Of a stretch of DNA of 24,079 bases, positions 1-9,489 are shown one piece after another. Position 1 is the stretch's first letter; each line of letters opens with the position of its first letter. This DNA is from Amylostereum areolatum (taxonomy: Eukaryota > Basidiomycota > Agaricomycetes > Russulales > Stereaceae): contig SAXG01000165.1 in the NCBI GenBank assembly GCA_012932865.1, positions 1-24,079 on the forward strand, written 5' to 3'. The notes under the pieces were generated by a model. The model did not search any database and was not told the origin of the DNA. It saw only the letters and a program-made list of their open reading frames with translations. The translations under genes and the position numbers were made by a program.

Positions 1-98
1 GGGAAATCGTGTGAAATTGATACGTCAATCCTAACAAATGTAAACAATGCGCAAGAACGCGAGTGGCGCGCAATGGACTCCTTTTCCTCTATGTCACT

Positions 99-1318
99 AT
101 GGCCGTATCTCAACAAGAACAACTGCCCACGATCGACGACGCCCGCCGGTTGGAGGCCATCGCTACCGGAAGATTGGCGATAGCCATGACGGCAATGAGT
201 CGTGCGGTGCCCGAGGAGCGGGACGCTGTCGCGGAAGGCACTTTCATGGAACTGGTGCGTAATTATCATAACATCTATGTACGCTTTAGCAAATAAATGC
301 ACAAGTTATCAAGCCTGACGACTATCGGACTGATCCGATGCCTGGATGACCGCAGCGTTCCTCCACCCATCGTCGCAAAGGTATTCCAACCGGTTGCAGC
401 CGCCTCGACGCGGGGGGAACACCCTGTGCTCCCTCTTGCACAGATATCGCTTACGAGCGCCGAGGTGGACGTCAAAGAGGTTATTCCTGACGACATGCGC
501 GATCGGATTGTCAAATTCGACCCTTGGTGGTACTGGCCTCAAAAGCAGTATGCCACCGCGGAGACAGTTTCCGCCTGGATGCTCATTTCGCCCATAGTGA
601 AGACAGTAAGTGCCCTACCCTTCATCAAATGCCACACAGGAGATGCAAACGATAGCCGGAACAGATTGCATCCCCTCGTGCAGAACTCATGGACGTCGAC
701 CAATCCGCCGCCCATCCCCCAACCTCCGCTATTGAATGGCGGAAGGCTCTCGAGCTCTCGGAGGGGTGGATCAAACGAGCGGGAGCCTACTCGGGTCCTG
801 TGGGCGTTCTCACGAACCCTGGCATAGAGATAGGTCAGTCCTTCGCCTCGTGCAGAGGTTGGGGCGCTAACGCGGACCGCTCAGTGGAAGCCTTGGCATC
901 GCGATCGTGGAACGCCGATCCTTCCGGTCAGTCTACCGTTGAGCTTAGTGCTGACAACGCGGCCGTGTATCTTCGGGCACTGCGGAGACTCGCAGGCTTA
1001 AACCGTCGCTTACGTGGACGCCTCATTGCGTATCGAACTGCAAAGCAACAGCAGTTATGGAGCATGCAGGCCGAGCTACTCAAAACCGCCCATGGAGACC
1101 TTGTTGCGGCGGATCCCCCCCTCATAGAGTTGATGAGAGAGGCTTGGGATGAGGAAACCCACGGAATGGAGGATGCCGAGCTGAGCAGTTACATCGCGGA
1201 GCTCGACTCGGAGAAGAGGGCTCGGGATGAGGGGGTATACGAGATCACGCAACGTCTCATCGATAGCCTCCGTCTCGAAGAGGATGTCGATGCATGCAGC
1301 ACACTCCGCGGCGGGTGA
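99..1318 (+). CDS. Intact three-exon hypothetical protein, about 369 aa
   Basis: I do not recognise the product. A consistent model starts at ATG 99 (MAVSQQEQL), with exons 99-254, 306-605 and 665-1318. The introns are 51 bp (GTGCGT...AAG) and 59 bp (GTAAGT...CAG). Both junctions are phase 0 and keep one open frame to TGA 1316-1318. Exon 2 holds an aromatic patch (PWWYWPQKQY). Exon 3 encodes a charged, probably helical region with many Arg, Glu and Leu residues (about residues 230-360). No signal peptide or membrane segment is visible. It is the only long gene here for which a simple splice model gives an unbroken frame, unlike the frameshifted genes that follow. Another ATG or an exon upstream of the window start cannot be excluded, because only 98 bases precede the chosen start. 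Confidence 0.6.
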
Positions 1319-1440
1319 AAATGGAGGGACGGGCATCGAAAGGACCATGAGGACGCGGCGAAGGAGCATTTAGCGGACTAAAAAATGTAGCTCATGTCAA
1401 TGGCAGCATTGTAATTCTCGCTCCTCACTTCGCCACCGCC

Positions 1441-1790
1441 AAAATCCCCGCGGAGGCTACATTGTGCGACGGCGGAATCTCTTCCCAGAGTCACGTCTCC
1501 GCGCGGAAACTCTCCGGGTACTCCAGTCTGGGCGGGAAGTTCCCCTCTGTACCGGTAATTTGGAGAACGGTTCAAAGCCCGCCACAGAGTGCATTGCGGT
1601 ACCGGTTCACGTGATGAAAGTCTAAACAAATATCCCAGCAAAGAATAGCTCTGCGGGACATTCTCCACGGGAAACTGCCCGCGGGGATCTCTCCGCGGGG
1701 CCGTTCTCCGCCAGGCATTTCCCCGCGGGAATGTCTTCGGAGGGCCGACCTCCGTCAGCCATTTCGCCGCGGGTATTTCCCCCGTGCCGG
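1441..1790. repeat. CCGCGG-centred repeat cluster I
   Basis: The stretch between the first gene and the first F-box-like paralog has no supportable gene. It contains many near-palindromic cores of the type TTCCCCGCGGGGAA, spaced about 14-17 bp apart and densest at 1670-1775. It also holds GGTACCGG-type sequence (about 1550 and 1598) that recurs next to cluster II at about 5774. A long minus-strand open frame crossing it is an artefact of GC-rich reiteration. Confidence 0.6.
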
Positions 1791-1923
1791 TTGCTGACCA
1801 AATCCCATTCCCACGGTGATGCATGTGAGGGCATTTTTTCTTCTTTCTTTGAGTACACGCACGTGAGGCTGTCCGCAGGCCCTGGGACACGACGATCAAA
1901 GTTACAGTACAAGGTGACACTAC

Positions 1924-3348
1924 ATGTCGGTTCTTCCCTTTACCCCCCATCGTCCCCCTGGTATGGAGTCAGCTCATCCACTCCGTCAGCTCATAACACT
2001 GTCCCGAACGGCCACTCGGCTTCAACAAAAATGGTCCGGCTCGAGCCCTACCATTTGATCGCAGTACTTCCTCAGGAACTCAACAAACACATTGTTGACA
2101 CGGTTATCGCCGATTGCATCTCGGCGGTACCTTTTCTGGCCCGATCTCCCACGGGACCACAGAGAGTGCCTGACCCTTTCCCCCCCCCATCATCGACTTT
2201 CATCGCCCTCAGCTGTGTCAATCGGCACTGTACAAGTATTGTTGGGACGTGTTGAGTCTCCTCCTGGTCGAGACGTCAGATGACAATGCCAGGTAAGGCA
2301 GTTTGATTGTTCTTATTTGATTTCATTCCAGATGACACCGAACATTCTACAGTTCCATAATCAGGGCATTGCGCACTGACGTCATCATGGACTGCTGCGA
2401 TTACCCCCATCGACATCGAATGGGCTTGGCATTCCGAACCGGAGAAGCCGAGTGGTATAGCGGACACAAGGGGAGAGGGCCGGGACTGGGTGCCATCGTT
2501 TCATTTGTTCCACAAGATCCAACTTTGTCTGGGATTCCTCGACAATAACGCCGCTCTCCCTCCAGAGCTCAAGACAAAGGATTTGAGGGTAGCAGGGAGC
2601 CTCCTGAAAACGGCCGAGGCCGCGCTCCAAAAGGTACATCCCGCCGCAAGACACTTTATCGCTCCCCAAATTTGGCGTCGCATAGAAGATGGGGTGGACG
2701 TTCTTGGCAAGGGTGAGTGCCGTTTGAGTTGTCGGTTATCCATCACTCACCGGTCCGCGGACATACCCATTTAGCATTGTGGCTCCTTCAGGCAAATACC
2801 GTACTATATGAAATCGCTGATGTCGACACCGGGGTTTATGGCGCTCTTGGTCGGTACACGGATGACCCGGCCGGCCGGCTAGAACAAGCCGAGAAAGATT
2901 GGACAAGTTGGAAGGACAAGATTCCGCGTTGAGGGAGGATGCAGAAAAGCAGGGGTGGGAGTATAATCCGGTTCTTCCGATCATTCTATGGGAAGCCGTA
3001 TTCGTACAGGAGCACAAGGTGGATCACATCCTTGGGAAAATGGACCTCCTGGAGAAGGAGGACCAATCCTCACGGGAACTCCGGTTTTGGCAGAGGTGGT
3101 ATAACCTTGCCTACCTCCGACGACGGCATGCTTTGGACGGTTTCCTCAGCCTGGAGTCATTTTTGCTGAATCCTGTCAGCCATTTCACCTTGAAACCCGA
3201 CGATTTTGACAGCCCTTTGGCTCAAAGTCCCACGGCATTGACCGACCGAGGTCCGATTGATGTACGTCTTTGTCGAAAAGCATGGGGTAGGTGGTATTTG
3301 GGGAAATGGTTTGAGGACATGCCTACGGACTACTACCTGTTGTACTAG
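1924..3348 (+). pseudogene. F-box-like family paralog A, frameshifted
   Basis: An N-terminal segment with LPQELNKHIVDTVIA followed by CVNR resembles the F-box fold (L-P-x-E-L...I-I/V-D...V-N-R). A longer C-terminal part follows with GPGLGAIV, IQLCLGF, HPAARHFI and GWEYNP blocks that align with paralog B. Introns at 2293-2352 (60 bp) and 2713-2774 (62 bp) match the positions in the paralogs. Comparison shows at least four one-base lesions: a C6 run near 1945, loss of a base at the CGGCACTG near 2223, an extra T at GTTTC near 2494, and loss of an A at GAGAAAGATT near 2890. Translation can be followed only by changing frame. F-box proteins are SCF ubiquitin-ligase adaptors in general; that role here is inference from a weak motif. 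The stop is at 3346-3348. Confidence 0.6.
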
Positions 3349-3852
3349 GCGGTCTCCTGTCAAAAGGATAATAGTATACGTTGATATCCGCTCCTCGCTT
3401 TTTGTCATGCAGGCACCCACGAATTCATCAATTGCCTCTCAAACTGCAGAACTGAAAGTGCCACTCCACTGGAGTCAGAGAATCCAAACTACTCCACTTC
3501 CCCCCCTGGGCTAGTATTCCTTTTCTATCCTATTCCCGATGTCCAGATGCCCGTTGTCTCAGGGGGCATTCCTGCGGAGGTGCAATCCCGCGCACATTAA
3601 TTCCCGGACCTGGGACAAACGGACATACTTATCCGCGGCATCGCAACCCCCGCGGATCTACAACCCGGGGAATTCTTTCGGCGCTTACGCCGATGGGCGT
3701 CGAAGGATACGCGTCGGGACAAACGACAGGCATTTAGGACCGGCCCAGGAACGATCGCCTCGTGCCATATCATGTGGCCTGCCTCGTTACCTGGACCCTC
3801 ACCCAAGGACATACTTAATCTCACCTGCACGGGGACGTTAACAGCATCTGAG
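3349..3852. other. Intergenic stretch between paralogs A and B, with a weak CCGCGG cluster
   Basis: No gene is supported here. Two CCGCGG cores lie at about 3631-3660 with several CCCGCG/CCCGGG variants nearby, a thinner version of the clusters seen upstream of the other paralogs. Otherwise I see pyrimidine-rich promoter-like sequence ahead of the ATG at 3853. Confidence 0.4.
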
Positions 3853-5247
3853 ATGTCTTCTCCCCCCTCCCTGAATTCATCCCCCATCCCCTCTGTGTCG
3901 TCGTCCATTTACGACCCAGAATTCTATCAAGACGACACCACACTAGAGCCATTCCATGTCTTCACACGTTTGCCCGTAGAGCTCAACAAGGCCATTATCG
4001 ACGAGGCGATCGACTGATGGGCATCGCCGATCACCTCTTCTGGCCAAGTCCTGCCCGAGACCACGCGTGACATGGTCTGGATCCACCCGCCTCCTGCCTC
4101 GTCCTTCGTGGTAGTGCGGTGCCATCAATCGGGCCCTCCACGATTATTGCTGGAAGGTTATTCGGCTCCTCCTGGCGGACAATGACATCCGCGATGCCAC
4201 GTGCGTTTATCCCTTGATACACGGCTTGCCTCGTTTGCTAACGTATTCAATTATCAAGCCGTACCATCAAGCTCCTGCGGGGGGACGTCGTTCTCAACTA
4301 CTGTGGTCCACGCCGTCGCAGTCAGATCCGTAGCATGTTCGAATGGCCCCACGATAATTGGTATCCGGATCTCTTCACTCGAGGCCCTGGTCTTGGAGTC
4401 GTTGTCCATATCTTCCAAAAGATTCAACTGGCCATGGAATTCTACCCACGGAATGGCCCTATTCCACCAGAGCTCACGGTCACTCACCGCCAGACCCGAG
4501 CGGGCGACATCTTCTACCTCAAAGATGCCCGGAAGGCTCTCCGCGAAATCCACCCTGCCGTGAAGCACTTCATACAACCTGAGGTGCGGCGGCGTATGGA
4601 GGAGGGCATTGATGTACTTGGGAAGAGTGAGTTGTTGTTTCCTGCCTTCCTGTCTCTCCCTGACATCTACCCCTATTTCTTGGACGTAGTGGCATGGCTT
4701 CGGAAGTCGCTCGACATCCTGGGCCCCATCGGAGATGGCGCCTCCGGATTCTACGGGTCCTTTGGCCCATATGCCTGAGCATCCTGAATCCCGTCTCGAG
4801 GACGTGGAGAAGCGGTTGGACGAGTTGGAAGAGTATGATGCCGCGAGCCGCGCAAACACGGAGAAGGACGGATGGGAGTACAATCCTGTGATTCCCTCCA
4901 ACCTATGGTGGATAGGGACGCTCGACGGGGAGGAAACCTATGCCCTCTTTCCAAGGATGACCCAATTGGAGTTGGAAGACCCAGACTCCGCCGAGCTCGC
5001 CATGTGGCGGAGGTGGTATCGCCTGGCATTTTTAACCCGTCGTCAGCCTTTAGACGGCTTACTCCCCTTCTCGTCGTTCCGTGACCACAAGTTCAATCAC
5101 TACGTCGTGAAGGACGGTGACGGGGATTCGGCGCTGTCGCGATTGCCACCAGAGGTGACTGCCCGCGGGCTATATGACCCACGCGGCTTGCAGCAGAGAT
5201 GGGGCGACGGATGGGAGAGCAAATGGTTTGGCGCCGTCGGCTTGTAA
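3853..5247 (+). pseudogene. F-box-like family paralog B, frameshifted
   Basis: The ATG at 3853 opens a Ser/Pro-rich leader followed by the F-box-like core LPVELNKAIIDEAID. The frame then breaks at TGA 4015 and is recovered in other frames (ADHLFWPSPARDH, AINRALHDYCW). Introns 4201-4258 (58 bp, with GCTAACG branch site) and 4627-4689 (63 bp) are at the same positions as in paralog A. Exon 2 is a clean block of over 100 codons with GPGLGVVVHIFQKIQL, HPAVKHFIQPEV and EEGIDVLGK. A further one-base shift near 4774 separates SGFYGSFGPY from PEHPESRLEDVEKRLDEL. The C-terminus (DGWEYNPVIPSNLWW to the TAA at 5245-5247) parallels paralog A closely. The domain C-terminal to the F-box-like part is not one I recognise. 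Confidence 0.6.
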
Positions 5248-5439
5248 AATGTACCATTCACAATGTGTATCGTCCGTCATTATGCTCGTGCTGTTCTTTC
5301 CCCGCAGGTTTTGTAATAGTATTTGGTCAATTCGGTCGTTCTGTTGAAGCCCCTTCAGAAGGAGGAGGCCACAGCTCATCCTCCACGATGCTAACTTGTT
5401 CCTCCATCACCACGATCAAAGCGTTCATATGGGGGCTGA

Positions 5440-5760
5440 TTCCTGCGGGTGGGCTTCCCGCAGTGCACTCCTGACGGCGACGTTTGCGCGGCGAATTTCA
5501 ACGCGGAAGATGTTGCCGCGGAACCTGCTCCCTCAGTGGGTGTCACCACGGTGATTGTCCTCGCAACGGCGGTCCCCGCGGCGATTGTTCCCGCGGCGAT
5601 TGTCCCCCGCGGCGATTGTCCCCGCGGCGATTGTCCCCGCGGCGATTGTCCCCGCGGCGGTTGTCCCCGCGGCGATCGTCCCCGCGGCGGTTGTCCCTGC
5701 GGCGGGCTTCCCCGCGGTGATTGTCCCCGTGGGAATTGAACCTCCCTGCGGAGAATAGTG
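5440..5760. repeat. CCGCGG cluster II with a 15-bp tandem minisatellite
   Basis: About ten tandem copies of a 15-bp unit, consensus CGATTGTCCCCGCGG, occupy roughly 5569-5720, flanked by degenerate versions (CCTGCGG, CCGCGGAA). Because 15 is divisible by three, all frames stay open and give repetitive peptides such as CPRGD; I do not regard these as genes. The cluster lies about 210 bp upstream of the TET/JBP-like ATG. The rest of the interval from 5248 to 5969 shows no gene. Confidence 0.8.
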
Positions 5761-5969
5761 CACAGCATTTGTGGTACCGGTAACTTCCGTGGGAATCTGC
5801 TCCCTGTCATTGCTCTGCCAGACAACGTTTCCTGATCCGGGGGGCAAGCACCCGAGACAATGTGGACAGTGCGTGTTCAGCCTCGAGGCAGCCAGGGTGT
5901 GACATTGTAACAGCTCCTCGTTCTTTTCTTTCAACCACCTTCTCAATAGTTCCACTGAAGTCGCCGGAT

Positions 5970-7254
5970 ATGCAGAATATCTCGAGCCCAATCGAAGCGG
6001 CCTCCCTTTTCTCCGGCGATGCTCTTACCTTTGCCTCCCGCCTTGCCGATTACGTCCAGGACAGGTTTCTCAGCCACGTGAACCTTGTCAACCCGATTGA
6101 ACCGTCAGACCTGCCTCCAGATCTGACAGCCTGGAGGCCGGAGTTCGTTGTTGAAGCAGAGCACCTCGCCATCGGGCTGGCGTCGGCATACAGTCATAGA
6201 GGTACGCCATGCCTCATCAGTGGGCTGACGATCGGCTAACTAGTCCGGCATGACTCAGTCCGTTTACCATGGAACGCACGCGACTATGCACGCGATCTCT
6301 CCTCGAAGCCCACGGGGCAGAATGCATCGTATGAGGCCCGCATGGCCAACAGTTATCCTCCCCCGTACTCTGAGCCGACGCAGATCGATGACCATTGCAT
6401 TATTACGGACAACGACGTTGCGGTCCTCGTGTGGCACGTTCCGAACATGGTGACCCCTGATAGAGTGGTACGATGGCCGAGTCTTTGGCCGAAATGTGCA
6501 TTCCAAGCTGACGTCTGTCCAGCAGATTATGGTGGACTTGGCGAAGGTGGTGGAGAAAGATCTTCAGCGCGGCATGACGGGGACCGAAAATATTCGTACC
6601 GGCTCCCGTTACTTTAAAGCTTCCTCAAAATGCGCCGTAATATTCCCGGGCCGGATCCAGTTCTCTCCGGCTAACAAGCAAACAGGACATCCGGTAGGTC
6701 ACGAGGATCATTGTCCAAAATCCACAGTTTTCATTTGCACTGTCATTGCAGATAATCCAACCACGGCCTTTTTCGTGGGATCAGCCTTGCAAACCCCGCG
6801 AGGCAAATCGTGGCTGCTGTCCGTCACTGGAGACCCTAGCCTTATTCCTCCGCGGCGATCCGCGTCATGCATCCGCCTCAATACGCGGCCGCAATGGCTC
6901 TCCTTTCCCCCTTGCAGATGAATATCGCGAACACAGTGTGGGGCGACTTTCTCGGTCGCTGGGCCGTGCCGTTTTCACGGGACTCGATATTATTGCAACC
7001 GTGAGACAGTGATTCACCGGGACGCCAACGCTCCGTCGTCCTCCCACGACTTACTCGTGACCGTTCTTGGTGACTTAACCACCACACTGGATTTGCCCAC
7101 CCTGAATATCCGCCTGTCGTACTCATCGGGAACTGGGGTGGCGATTGCCGGAAAGTTCATCCCGCACGCTGTACTACCTACAGAGCTGGATCGTATATGC
7201 TACGCATCCCTACATAAGGGAAGAGACTCTTGCGCATTATGGCTTATCAATTGA
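5970..7254 (+). pseudogene. TET/JBP-like 2-oxoglutarate/Fe(II) dioxygenase, probably degenerate
   Basis: Fungal TET/JBP enzymes oxidise 5-methylcytosine in DNA. The signature lies near the 3' end. VIHRDAN supplies the H-x-D iron ligands, followed by LDLPTLNIRLSYSSGTGVAI, then FIPHAV with the distal histidine, then DRICYA with the arginine expected to bind 2-oxoglutarate. Upstream family-like blocks are VAVLVWHVPNM, VHSKLTSVQQIM and MHPPQYAAAM. The start at ATG 5970 (MQNISSPIEA) is followed by introns 6202-6243 (42 bp) and 6694-6751 (58 bp). Catching all blocks needs frame changes near 6465, between about 6750 and 6870, and near 6990, so the copy is probably broken even though its catalytic residues survive. 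The KDZ transposase gene starts 150 bp downstream on the same strand, the usual partner of this family in Agaricomycetes. Confidence 0.7.
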
Positions 7255-7332
7255 CTGGATGACAACAGAAATACATGGACCAGCATGTGACTGGGACCTA
7301 GATCTGGCTCGCTGAGTCAGCCGACGAATTTG

Positions 7333-7339
7333 TATATAT
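7333..7339 (+). promoter_or_regulatory. TATA-like box upstream of the KDZ transposase
   Basis: TATATAT lies about 70 bp before ATG 7408 and is followed by a pyrimidine-rich leader (CTCTCCCC, CTTTCCCTTGTCTC), a typical fungal core-promoter arrangement. Confidence 0.4.
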
Positions 7340-9122
7340 CCACTCTCCCCTTATCTATCCTACCGTCTTGTTCCTTTCCCTTGTCTCTTCCTCACAGGCG
7401 ACATACTATGGCAACGAACACACGACAGTTTCAACGCTCCCATCGAACGTGGGGCAAGGCGTCGTGGAAAGCAGTTTCCGATCCCAGCGACTCCCCGCGC
7501 CCGCGTGAAGACCCTTATCGAGAAGAAAACAACCCGTGGTGTGCGTCAACGAGCAGTACGTCAGAAAATTCTACTGGGTCGTCTCCTCCAACTTGTTGCC
7601 CCCTACGCCCGCCCGCTCGGGGAATTGCAACGCCCTACTCCATCCCGAGAAGTGCCGGTTACCTTCAAGATGCGGGAGTTGCGAGGATTGGATTGAAGGT
7701 CCCATTGGAAAGGTGAGAGTCTCATTATCCATGATCGTGCGGGCATCTCAATCCAAACGATCAAGTCTCCGAATGATTATCTTCGCGAATATCTGCCCAA
7801 GCAGGACGAGTACATCCGTCGTCGTCTCGCAACTGAGGCAGTGCCAGACAGGAGAGGGTGTGTGATCGCTGCGGAGGGGAAGGAAGCTATCGCTGCCTCT
7901 CATGCCTTGGCCGTCAAATTGTTTTGCACTGCAATGCCTGCGGGAATCACACCGTTCATCATCCATTCCATCGGATAGAGCGATTGGACAGGATCCTACT
8001 ACGCTCCGGGCTGGCTTCGCCAGTCGGGTACGTCCTCAACCTTGGCCCCGGGGGGCAGTCGTGCGGATTCCCACCGAAGTGGAGAATCCTGTCTCTACTG
8101 CCGAGATGAGCCAGTCGACGGACAAGGTAGAGTTCCGATATCGTGCATCATCGTCAAGCAGCTGACCCCACGTCTCCCTCGGCAGAAAAAAATACCCTGA
8201 CCTCGTGAACTCTGACTCAGGTATCTCTCTCCGATGGCCCATTGATCATGTTTATTTACCCTAAGATCCTTAGACGATGAGAGTCCACCCACAACGCCGC
8301 TTCCACAGGTCCCCCGTCCACCCTTTTTGTTACCACCGGTGGTCGCCATGGCTCGTATTGTCTCACCTCGTTTCCCTATTAAACAGTCACTGACGCCGTG
8401 GGCAACAGCACAGAAAGTGTCCAGTCCTCGCCACATCGATCTCCCCGCAGTGAGACCACATGGAGAGGGATTGAGGGACCCTTACCAGCGGTAGGTTTGT
8501 GATCCTGCTGTGGGAACGTTCCCTGACAGAGGTCTCCAGGTATGCTAATTCCGGACATTGAGGACGAGGCAGATTGGGAAGACGTGGATGAGGCTGAGCA
8601 GCCTGATTTCTTCAAGACATTCACTCCGGCGAGAGGAACCTCAGACGGAGACGGGAACCCCTACCTCCTCTTTGTAGATGTCTCCGGGGTTCATCACATC
8701 GCGACTCATTTTTGCCAATGTGAAGGAGCACCCAGCCACGACAGCAACTCTTCGACATGGGTATGTTTCCGGCCAGCTACCAAAACCCTCGCACGGCCTT
8801 TACGTTCGCTTGTCTCGAGCAATTCCTTCTCGCGAACCGTGAGGGCAAGATTTCTGCGCTGGCGTACTGGCGGATGTTGAGACGAATCACTAATCCGGCC
8901 TTTCCTAACGACGTTCCTGTGAGTAGAACCCACTTATATCTGGCAGCTAAAGTGAAATTTTCATTAGGACCGCTATCGCGAGCTCTGAGGACGGTTCGCA
9001 TTTGGAGACGTTTAGATAATATGTGTCAGTTTGTGTTGAAATAAGGCTAAGCCCTGGCCTGTTGCACACAATCAGAGCTCGGTGATATTCTCTATATCAA
9101 CTACCAACCTGTTCCCACTATC

Positions 9123-9196
9123 GGACAGGTAGCTCAGTTGGTTAGAGCACCCTTCTAGAATATGGGAGGTCCTGGGTTCAATCCCCGGCCAGTCCA
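9123..9196 (+). tRNA. tRNA-like module in the 5' LTR of the first TRIM
   Basis: The 74 nt fold as a type I cloverleaf. The acceptor GGACAGG/CCAGTCC has 6 of 7 pairs (A-A mismatch at 5-68). The D stem GCTC/GAGC is perfect. The anticodon stem CCCTT/ATGGG has 4 of 5 pairs, and the T stem CTGGG/CCCGG has one G-U. Conserved T8, A14, G18G19, A21, T33, TTC and A58 are present. Box A is TAGCTCAGTTGG and box B is GGTTCAATCCC. The best reading of the loop CTAGAAT gives anticodon AGA, but the 5-nt variable loop is unlike serine tRNAs. It may be a decoy or Pol III promoter rather than a working tRNA. Confidence 0.65.
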
Positions 9197-9233
9197 CTTT
9201 GTGTTTCACTTTATGACTGAAGGTCCCTCTGTG

Positions 9234-9237
9234 TTTT
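9234..9237 (+). terminator. Candidate Pol III T4 terminator at the 5' LTR end
   Basis: The first T4 run after the tRNA-like module lies 38 nt beyond its end and 5 nt before the LTR boundary. A Pol III transcript from the module would therefore stop inside the LTR, at about 115 nt, before the primer binding site. The same run is present in the other LTR copies. Confidence 0.45.
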
Positions 9238-9242
9238 CAACA

Positions 9243-9255
9243 TGGTAGCAGCACC
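9243..9255 (+). other. Primer binding site of the first TRIM (initiator-tRNA type)
   Basis: TGGTAGCAGCACC directly abuts the 5' LTR. Its complement would be a tRNA 3' end with discriminator A73 and U72, so its partner starts AGCAGCA. An A1:U72 pair is characteristic of eukaryotic initiator methionine tRNA, the common LTR-retrotransposon primer. The host tRNA sequence is needed to confirm the match. Confidence 0.75.
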
Positions 9256-9416
9256 CGCCTTCATGATTACTGTTGGGCACAAGTGGCGAGTGCCTAAGAT
9301 CACATCAGGCCTGGTCTTACGGGGGTGTGTTGAAATAAGGCTAAGCCCTGGCCTGTTGCACACAATCAGAGCTCGGTGATATTCTCTATATCAACTACCA
9401 ACCTGTTCCCACTATC

Positions 9417-9489
9417 GGACAGGTAGCTCAGTGGTTAGAGCACCCTTCTAGAATATGGGAGGTCCTGGGTTCAATCCCCGGCCAGTCCA
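9417..9489 (+). tRNA. tRNA-like module in the 3' LTR of the first TRIM
   Basis: This is the same cloverleaf as in the 5' LTR but one T shorter in the D loop (CTCAGTGGTTAGAGC), 73 nt in total. Box A is slightly altered by the deletion; box B is unchanged. Confidence 0.55.

Noticed and set aside
1378..1950. 190-codon minus-strand open frame
   Set aside because: It spans CCGCGG cluster I, has repetitive composition and no motif; GC-rich reiteration explains the open frame.
5569..5720. CRISPR array
   Set aside because: Units are contiguous tandem repeats with no unique spacers, in a eukaryotic genome.
5391..5991. Several long frames on both strands through the 15-bp array
   Set aside because: All are by-products of a repeat unit divisible by three without stops; peptides are simple repeats.
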